NCBI RefSeq assembly: GCF_000005505.3
Contig: NC_016132.3
Location: forward strand, 57,736,914 to 57,800,913
DNA from: Brachypodium distachyon
Taxonomy: Eukaryota > Streptophyta > Magnoliopsida > Poales > Poaceae
DNA: 64,000 nt
Direction: 5' to 3'
In this document: piece by piece, positions 55,172 to 64,000 of the stretch
How positions within the stretch are numbered: the stretch's first letter is position 1
Layout: each line of letters starts with the position of its first letter
Notes under the pieces: generated by a model
Database searches by the model: none
What the model was told of the DNA's origin: nothing
The model's input: only the letters and a program-made list of their open reading frames with translations
Made by a program: the position numbers and the translations under genes

Positions 55172-56479
55172 GGCCGCCGCCCCTTAATCTGGCACCTCCT
55201 AGCTCCTCCTACTGTTTCGATCGGACTGCTGGCTGTGGAGGTAGCTAGCTAGATGGGGCTGGAGGAGGAGGAAGAAGAAGAAGGTAGGGATCGATCAGAT
55301 CGAGAGAGGCAGCGGCAGAAGCAGCTAGCTTGAGGAGGTGTTCTGAGCTCTAGAGGAGGAGGAGGAGGGGTGGAAGAAGAAGAAGCCGTTGCTGTGGCTT
55401 CCCTTGGCTCTGCGGCGGCCCAGCTGCTGTTGCTGCTGCTGCTGGTTCTGGCTGCCCTCACTCCCCCCAATCTTGTGCTGCATCTCCCGATCTCTTTTGA
55501 TCTTCTCTTCTGTCTGCAGTGACCACTTCTCTTCTCTCTTCTTTCCTCTTCACTTCTGTCTCTCTCTCTCGTTATTGCTCCCTTTTATGTATTTTTTTTG
55601 GCAGGCAACTGGTGCAATTTTCTCTCTCTCTAAAGGTCAGATTTTTTTGGAGGATGCTGTGTTGGAGAGGGGGAGGAAATAAGGATGGGGGTGGCATGAA
55701 TAATTGGTGTGGGATTAAAATGGGAGGTGGGGGAATTAACCCTACACAGAGATATGCACAAACAGAGCATGTACATGTCTGCTCTTCAGGGGCCCGGAAT
55801 AATTTGGAGAGAGAGTCCTATCGATTGGGGGTGGGGTGTCTGTGAAGAAAATTAAAGCGTGCCATGCTTTGACTGATGCGAGTCATAAATCATGTGTGAT
55901 TGAAATGTCTGCTTGCTTGTAGGGGCGCAACCATGCAGGGGCCACGAGATAAATTTAAATACCGGACTCCCTTCGGAACAGAGATTATACGCCAGGCCAC
56001 AATTTTTGTGTTCCACCGTGCATGATCTGGCTGTGTCTGGTTAATGTTGTCGTGTTTTTCTTGACTGCCTACATATATACAGAGTTAATAATATTTATTT
56101 GTGGAAAATCTGTTTTTGTGAGTGAATATTGCAAAATCCTGTTTAATTATGTGGCGACGCTTGTGCACACGCGGTAGCCCAGTTATGATATGAAATACAG
56201 AAAAACAGAAGGATAAAAACTAAAACAAAAATATCGAGGATACTGTTGGAAAACTGAGGAATGCAAGGAAAAGTTGGTTTTCCGAAGATAAAAGTAAAGC
56301 ACACGAAATAATGTTATTATAAAATAGGAATTTATATATGCAGAAATCCCAGATTTTCTTTGAATGGAAAATATCTGGAAAATTTGGGGAAAAAAATCAA
56401 CTATTAAAGAAAGTGGGAATATTTACAAATCAGGAATAATCAAGAAAAAAATTTGTAACGCTACCTAGCACGCGTTATC

Positions 56480-56577
56480 GATGATAGGTTTACACTACAA
56501 GAAAAAAATCAGGAATAATCAGGAATAACAAGGGAGATGGGCGACCTTTCGGTGGGATGATAGGTTTACACTACAAG
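56480..56577. repeat. 22-bp direct repeat containing a CACTACAAG word
   Basis: The 22-bp word GATGATAGGTTTACACTACA-AG occurs exactly at 56480-56501 and 56556-56577. The first copy continues as CACTACAAGAAAAAAA, which looks like the terminus of CACTA-type transposons. Confidence 0.7.
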
Positions 56578-58307
56578 ATTATTGGAGGGAGGGATGACAA
56601 CAAGAGCTTTCCTTGAGAAAGCTTTTCGTATTAAAATTTTACATATATGTAGTATACATTCGTATAAATATTTGGAATCTTCTAGTAAGTTTTTAAACTG
56701 CTAATAATTTTTTGGAAAAATGAGCTTTAAATGTCCGCGGTGTTATTTGGAAGTACCAGTATTTTACAGCTATTAAATGTATACAATTACAAAAAAATGA
56801 GAGTCGAGGAGTTAGTCAGCATGGAAGGCAAAAAAAAAGTTGGCAAAAGGAGTGACGCGCTGCCAAAAAATGATTTGAGGATAACTGCGTCTCACCTTCC
56901 GTTATCTAAAAAATACTATAAAAAAGAGAGTGCAAGACAGCAAAAGCTTTCTGTATGCTGCACTACATTATATTCGCTGAGATGCGTGTGCATGTATACG
57001 TTTGTGTATATATATACGTATGCACCTATCCATGATCATTCCTTCTGTTGACTAATTTGCTCAGAAGATTCCTCATCATGTTTTGTTAACATCCAAATGA
57101 TAGGAGGCTATTATTAATTGATGATTAGCAGGGAGTGCATAAAGTATTACTATGAAGAGATCTTTGTTAACTACTTTTTTGTTCTATAATTCGGCTTCAT
57201 TAATTAGATGACAGAACTTTAGCTTTATGCTCCCTTATTGTCTTCTAGCAATCTCTTCTCGGTTGTCTTATTCTTTCTCTGTCATCTTATAGTTTCACTG
57301 ATTGGATAATCTGGGCTTAATTACGGATAATGTCGTGATAAGCTTTACAGAGTAGTATATTCTTGGTGGCGATATCTACTGCGTCGTCTAGTTTACTTTC
57401 CTTGCTAGAAAGTAGGGAAACATGTTAGCAAAAGGCCAAGCATGGTGAAAAGAAAGAATATATCAGTATGGATATTATATTTAATTTGAAATTAGCTTCT
57501 GGATTAGCGTGATGAGAACATATGCATATATACTTTGGAGTACGTAGTTAGTTAATTAGTCAAAGCAATATTTAAGGATTCAAAGTATACTTTTAATTTA
57601 GCCATCTTTCATAAGAATGGAAATAATTCAATCATCCATCAGTAAAAATGGAAATGCAAAGAAGACGGTCAACAGAGACCGGGGATATATCCGTGTATCT
57701 AACTAAGATTCTGGCGAACACTCGCATGTGTGTAAATCGCGAGCACCAGGATTTGAACGCTTGTTGGATTTCATGCCCCACACATATACAACGGGATCCT
57801 CGGACAATGTTTGTTATATATGATCAGCTTTTGGTGTATCGACTTTTTTCTTGTCTAGTTTCTTGATTGTGGGAATAAAAGACCATTCCCGATCTATCTT
57901 TTGGAATCTCGGTAAAATATTTAGTTTGTCTTATTGGCTTGACTTCCCTACCAAATAGTTCTTGTGTAAATGTAAGTATCCTACTTTATTTGTTAATACA
58001 ATAAGCACTAACTAATTTTCGGTAGGGCATATATGGTGTGTCTATATATATATATATATATCAATTTTGTAAGGTCAGGTGGATGGAGTGTTGTTTATAT
58101 CATGAAAGACACTGCTTTCTTGGTCTTTTCCTTGACGCCGACAGCTTCCCATAGGTAGGCTTAAATCCTTGTCATTGTAGCTCTCAAGTAGACCAAAACG
58201 ATAGTTAATTAAACTCTTTCGGTACGTGTCCCCTTGGAGAAGCTACTCGGATCACATACATGTTTCCTAAACAAACAACCAAGCTCCCTGCATCGTTAAA
58301 TTATATA

Positions 58308-58420
58308 TTCCCTCCGTCTCATATTAAGTGTCGAAATATTACACGTGTCTAGACGTATTTGAGTATATAGATACGTCCATATTTAGACAAATTTGAGCCA
58401 CGTAGTATGGGACGGAGTGG
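58308..58420. mobile_element. Stowaway-type MITE, 113 bp
   Basis: Ends TTCCCTCCGTCTCATATTAA and GTAGTATGGGACGGAGTGG, flanked by TA. It belongs to the CATATTAAGTG subfamily. Confidence 0.88.
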
Positions 58421-59211
58421 TACATAAATCATGCACAGGTCCAATTATATTAATTGTAAGTGTATAACAGCAATAAGAATCCTAATTAATGGTGATCTTT
58501 GTACTAGGTGATTTCTATTCCAGGTGATGGTGTGCTCTTAGTTTGTAGTAGGTGAACTTTTGTTCTCTTCTTCTAATTGAAAAGGCAGTACAACTGTTAG
58601 GCCCGTCAAAAAAAAAATCCTAATTAATGATGCAAGCCTAGCCTCCACATCGAGCTAACTATTCCATCTGCTCAAACTTAACTGTCATGTCAGATCACCG
58701 TCCAACCAACCACCCGCTTAACCATGTGCACAGACTATCTAATTTAGGCAAGCAAGTCAAATTGGCAGCACATTATTGTACTGGAAGAGAATTCCGTCGA
58801 GTTAGGCGTGGTAAAGATGGAGCTCAATATGAATACCAGGTAGCTACTCCTACGTAGGTTGAGGTTCCTTTGCTTGCAAACACAGGGTGCTAAAGCTAAT
58901 TATGCTGCAGAGAATTAAACGAACCCACACGCATCTGATAGCAGCAGTGGGAAAGAGATAGAGTGTACAACCCAAAACGTGCGTGATTATTTTTGGTAGA
59001 ATTGGCAAGGTGTCTTGCACAGTTACGCATGTAACATATTTATGCACCTGTACTTCTCAACAATCAATTATTCAAAACGATTTTTACTTCGCCACTACAA
59101 ATTACCAAAAAGATTGTTTGAAAAAGCAATAAGATTTTTTTCTCTTGGCCTAAACAGCCAGAAAACTTGTAGTGGGGTCACGATGTCGGTAACTCGATAG
59201 AAAATCCAAAA

Positions 59212-59990
59212 AACGTGTGCAATGGCCTAGTAAAAGAGCTAGAGCGGCGCTTTTTTAAGACATGCAAAGAAGGGTCCGAAAACGGCATGAAAGCATATAT
59301 CAGTGTCATTTTATCAGAAAATCAGCATTAAACACAAAAATGTGGACTTTTGCACACGTAAACGGCCACAACGATGTTTTACTTTCAGAGGTCAACAATG
59401 ACTTGAAAACATGTTGCAGGGGCGACGAATTAGAAAAGCAACCAAACTCAAAAGGCATACTGGATTATAGCCCACGAAAACGGCAAGAACTATGAATTTG
59501 CCGAGCGGCCAAAATCAGACAGAAAACATACACCGAGGTGTCTACATATAAAAAAAATCGATACCAAAAACATGAGCCATAGCCCACGAAGACGGTCAGA
59601 ATGGTGGCTTTTTCTGATGAGACAAAAATGCCTGAAAACATATACCGACGGGTCACATTATCGAAAATCGGAAGAAAATCCAACAAACGTGGACTATAGC
59701 TTATGAAAACGGCAACTCGGTGTATTTTTTTTCGACTAGCCAAAACCCCGTGAAAACGTGTGGGCTATAGCCCCCGAAATGGCTAGAACATTGATTATTT
59801 TTTCCACCGGCCAAAAGCAACAAAAAAAACGTATATCGATTAAACAGACAAAATGGTGATTTTTGGTTCGAAAACGTGTACCGTATCGCAATATCGGCCG
59901 AAAATCTGAAAAACATATACCTATAGCCCACAAAATTAAGCAGAGTGCAGGACGAGGATTTTTTTAAGGCCGGCCAAAACCGGCCCGAAC
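59212..59990. repeat. Degenerate tandem array with a period of about 115 bp
   Basis: Six or seven related units follow one another, starting near 59212, 59339, 59454, 59569, 59686, 59755 and 59912. The shared order is AACGTG or AACATG, then (C)TATAGCCCACGAAAACGGC, a T-rich stretch, GGCCAAAA, and GAAAACATATACCGA. The three central intervals are 115, 115 and 117 bp; the outer ones vary by loss or gain. The array codes for nothing recognisable. Confidence 0.75.
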
Positions 59991-62900
59991 TCAATTTTGC
60001 TCGACATACATGCATGCTTCTCCCGGCTTAATTTCAAACTTTTAACATTGCACTATTTACTTTTGAACCGGCCGGACACTACAGTCCACATGTACGTACA
60101 GGCGGAATTAAATCATGGGCAGATGCCTTTGCAGTCGCAGAAGCATTACGCGCGTCGACCTTGTACATGATATGATGAACATGGATGATCAATCATCAGG
60201 CCGTATGCAGTCAGATTTGGTGGTGGTAGTGGTGTCTTAACAGATAGAAAACCATTATTGTCATTACTCACTTCAGGGTCCTTTTATGAAGTGCTTCGGT
60301 ATGATACAGTCACGCTTTGGTTCTTTTCTCAATATATATTAGCTTGTCGATCTATAAAGGTCGCCTTACTGTAAAGAAGCAATGCTGATAAACATATAAC
60401 TGTGTCTGGTCGAAGTGCCCACTGTATGTGTTCCCCGCAGGGAGAAATATGCATAGGAAATAAAACAGGGTAGCAGTCAGCAACGAGCCAAGTGAGACTT
60501 TTATTATGTAGGCTCTCTGTTTCTCGTTTAATGTTGCTTTCCATGTCACTGTTCTTTTTTTTACAACGTTCCTTTTTGTAGTACAAATATGACTGATTTC
60601 ATGACGGCAATGTTGGGAAATCCTTTCTCCTGTAGGCTGTGAGAAGATCAAGTATGTTTGAACTTTTACCATATTATATCAACCAATTTTGGTCATGAGT
60701 AAAATTTTGTATTTGTTTATATAATCGCCAACTATTTTGTACGCCAATGACCTCCGGCCAATTCTAATTTATTTTTTTGCCAAATTATATATGGCTAATT
60801 ATATGGTTGGACTCAAACCAACACACTCATCCCTTTGATGTCTTTATTTTTCTTCCTTTTTTGCGAGAAGGCTAATGTCATAATATACTCCATCCAACAA
60901 CTTAGATATAGCAAAATTCCCTTCCTCTGATCCTCCGGTGCCCTGGCGGCCACGTGAAGCGGCCGGCCGGAATATCGACTCGTGCCCCGAAAGCCCAAGT
61001 GGCGCATGCAACTATATGCATCCTATCCAGCATTGTATTCCCCCGTGGTGACCGATCGTTTCTTCATTCGATTCCCAAATTTTCCCGTCAGCGCGAGCCG
61101 TGCGTGCGTCTCCATCCACGACGGCCGGGTTCACAATTTCACGTCGGCACGGGAGATAGATCCCCACAGCAGCCACGACAAGGTCCAATCTCCCAACAGT
61201 GGCTCCCTGCTAGCTGGACGGGTCGATGGGTACACTTAATTTGTCCCCTGCTACCCACGACGGACGCCGCGCCGTACGTGGCCTCGCACACACCCATAAT
61301 CCATGGATTGGTCTACACATTGACAATACTGGATCGATGCACGGCTGGCTGGCTACCTACACTAGCTACCCGGCCTTAATTGGCTACGCCTTGTCGTTCT
61401 GGATTGATCAATTATATGTGATGGTCGTCTTAATTGGGCACACAAATAATATGAGGCCGGGGCATAATTCTTAAGGCCACTCCCAGTGCATGGTCTTTTA
61501 GGAGCTGTCTATAGCTCACAATAAATGCTAAAAGACAATATCTCCAATGCATTGTTTCTTAGATGTTGTCTCTTGTGAGTTTACAATTAATTAGATTTGA
61601 GATTAATACTTGCACCTCAACATTGTGGCCTATTTGTGGCATGAACCAACATATAAATTAGTTCATACAAAAGAAATTCATTTTCATTCACTAGATTAAA
61701 AACTTATAAACTGAACCTGAAATTATAAACTGAAGGCAAAACAATGCTGAAACTGAATGGTACTGAAACTGACCAAACAAGCCACCTAGTGACTACTGAA
61801 CCTGCTCCAAAACCACACCACGATCTCAACCCATCCAAAATTCAGTATTAGTACTAGCCGCCGAATAAAATTGACAACTTGATGCACACAGCTCGTAGAG
61901 AATCAACTGACAAATTGCATTCGTTTTGTTATATAGCTGCTTCTCCATGACCCCCCTGCCCTCCCCTCTCTGATTAGAGCTGCTTCTTCTAGACCAGACA
62001 AACATGGTGATTAACACATAAATCATGGAGATTGTGCTTACTACTGATTTGGAGATCTGTTGTTGGAGGAGCGACTGGGATCGGCCAAACCAAACAGTGC
62101 TGCCTTGGGAGCCTTCTCCCTGCTGCTGTCCATGGAGATTAGGAAGGGGCGGAGATGAGTTGTTGGCAGCTGCGGAGATGGCCAGGTGAAAGGAGAGGCA
62201 TCAACGGGACTGCAGATGTGAATCGGGGGAGACAGATGGCCAGGTGAAAGGAAGAAAACTGGCGACGAGCTTCGCGGGAAGGCGAAGGGCGACCAGGATG
62301 GCGAGCTGTTGCAGGTTGCATCCGAGAAGAAAGGTGCAGCGAAAAAATCGCCTGACCGGCCGCACGGGATCAATCGTAATTAACGTGTGCGTTGGGGTAC
62401 GGGACAAGGATCGTTCTCTATAGAAGAACCGACTTCTGCGTTTTTTGCATTAACCACGGTGCCACGTCAGTTTTTTCCTATGTTCCCGTGCCAAAAGACG
62501 AGCGCTGGGACTGGCCTAACCAATTTGTTCGGTTGCTTCGGCTGATGCAAGTATGTATCGTATGGTCGATTTCTGAACCTCGTTGTCAGGTTGAAAGTGT
62601 GCTCTGCTTTCTGCTGGTTGAAAAGGACCGATCATCGATAGATTTGCTCATGGAGCACGCCGGATGTGCATGGATTGCTTAATTGCGTTGCGAGGCTCTC
62701 ATTGAAGTTGCTACTTGTTTCCATTAGCAAATTAATTAAGCGATCCATAATTCTTGAACAGATGTGTGCACTGTACATAGACATTTCTCCATTCCCGTAC
62801 GTACCAGCACAACCCTTGCCTCTTTTTTTTTGCCTCTTGGTTGATCCTGGTGGTTTTAAATAGAACTGGCGCAGTGTGTGGTGCAATTAGAGGTTGGTCG

Positions 62901-64000
62901 GTTTCGCAAACTAGTACTGTTTCAGGTATATATATACGTCATGTCTCCCCGCAGAAAAAGGTACGTCATGGCCTCCTATTTAGGAGTAAAATTCACTTCG
63001 TACGTACTGTACAATGAATCCAAAATAGACACAGAGTACCATATTAATTTGTTTTAAAAAAAATTCACTTTGTACCCAATTTAGTGTTTTTTCCACTTTG
63101 TATGCCATTGCCGTCTAGTGATGTTTTCTGTACCTTGTAGCCGGTTTATCATATTAACCAGATGGTTCGGTCGCTGCTCGTTGGCCTAGCTCGGCCCGAC
63201 GAGTACGGTAGGTCCTAGTTAGTTCAAATCCGCATCAATCTTTATGAAACGAAGAGAATATATTCTACACACATTGATAAATGATAGCGCAAAGTGTAAA
63301 AGTCAACACCAAATTGGATACAAGAGTAAAAAATAAATAAGAACCTGCGATACTTTGTGTCAGTACGTTTTGGGCACTTAGAGTACTGAGTTAAATAGAG
63401 AAAAGTATATTTTTGGTCCCTCAATTGATAGCAAAGTTCATAAATGATCTCTCAACTCGAAATCGTATGCATCCGGTCACTCCCTCGGATTTTGAACGGT
63501 TTCGACTCTATGTTGAGCGGTTTTTCCCCGAATTTACTCCCTAAGTTAATTTTCGATGTCTGTCTAGCTCCTCTGTGGCCTGTCATGCATGTCTCTCTAT
63601 TTATGTACGTGACCTCTCATGCTAGATCTCTCCCTGGCTCCATATATTACTACCTGCACATTTTACTCCGGAGGAAAATCGTAAACACTGTTACTGGCTG
63701 ATACATGCACAGATGCACTTCGGATGGATCCATACATTCATTGGACGAACATATATACCCACTGTAGGAAGTTCGTTCGTACTAAACGTCTGACGTGCGC
63801 GCCACGTACAGTGCATGGCGTGCTGCATCCACATATGTTTTATCCCCATCAGGAGTCTGTGGTACGAAAGATATATATCATGGTACGATTCGCCGGGCCG
63901 GCCAGCCGGAGACCGGCCCATTGTTCATTGTTGTCGGACTCTCGTCATATCGATCGATCGATCCACCGACGACTAAGACTAGTTAAGATTCTGAGGTTGT

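Larger units (their letters stand above)
55172..64000. other. Gene-free right end of about 8.8 kb
   Basis: The left few hundred bases are the GA/CT-rich leader and promoter of the BOP-like gene. No other gene is recognised. Contents are a direct repeat with CACTACAAG words at 56480-56577, a (TA)n tract near 58043-58061, a MITE at 58308-58420, a degenerate array at about 59212-59990, and a 58-bp-spaced repeat of GATGGCCAGGTGAAAGGA at 62177 and 62235. The open frames at 60954-61379 and 62041-62373 have no family signature. Confidence 0.55.

Noticed and set aside
62041..62373. Minus-strand frame of 110 codons
   Set aside because: Part of it comes from a duplicated word (GATGGCCAGGTGAAAGGA at 62177 and 62235) and the translation matches no family I know.
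63180..63240. Possible tRNA T-arm (GTTCAAATCC)
   Set aside because: No acceptor stem, D arm or anticodon arm can be paired around it.

Overview
The window is nuclear DNA from a grass, most likely a compact pooid genome of the Brachypodium type. The evidence is many genes with several short GT-AG introns, very GC-rich first exons beside AT-rich introns, and about ten Stowaway-type MITEs with CTCCCTCCGT termini and TA target duplications. No bacterial operon, phage or CRISPR feature is present. The order HY2-like bilin reductase, calmodulin-like gene, BOP/NPR5-like gene recalls the distal long arm of rice chromosome 1 (Brachypodium chromosome 2, Triticeae group 3); that placement is from memory and was not searched.

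Layout: (1) 1-932, 3' part of a WD40 gene (+). (2) 3018-3677, a small divergent NAC gene (+). (3) 3.7-7.3 kb, a MITE-rich spacer with a 307-bp fold-back element and a MITE nested in another MITE. (4) 7352-9795, a ten-exon trypsin-like/PDZ (DEG14-like) gene (-) with an in-frame stop and a lost catalytic serine. (5) 10144-16548, a complete 15-exon MUS81 endonuclease gene (+), head-to-head with the protease gene. (6) 16944-18998, two tandem tau-class GST genes (-), the first intact and the second broken. (7) 19.0-24.9 kb, no gene seen. (8) 24874-25461, a four-EF-hand calmodulin-like gene (+). (9) 27019-29827, an eight-exon phytochromobilin synthase (HY2) gene (+). (10) 33916-34485, a second calmodulin-like gene (-) with only two good EF hands. 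(11) 39418-42331, LST8 (+), tail-to-tail with (12) 42891-45677, an ARM-repeat gene (-) of the PUB43/44 type without a U-box. (13) 47290-47721, a 63-residue CYSTM microprotein (-) in three exons. (14) 52410-55171, a BOP/NPR5-type BTB-ankyrin co-activator (-). (15) 55.2-64 kb, no gene seen, but a degenerate array of about 115-bp units near 59.2-60.0 kb.

The genes are independent eukaryotic transcription units and do not form one pathway. Themes are light sensing (HY2), calcium signalling (two CMLs), TOR signalling (LST8), DNA repair (MUS81), detoxification (GSTs) and organ boundaries (BOP). Exons were assigned by reading splice sites and phase by eye; the phases close without remainder for every multi-exon gene described. 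I found no convincing new multi-gene system. The most unusual items are the 59-kb tandem array, the fold-back element, the lesions in the protease and second GST genes, and the missing HY2 transit peptide.
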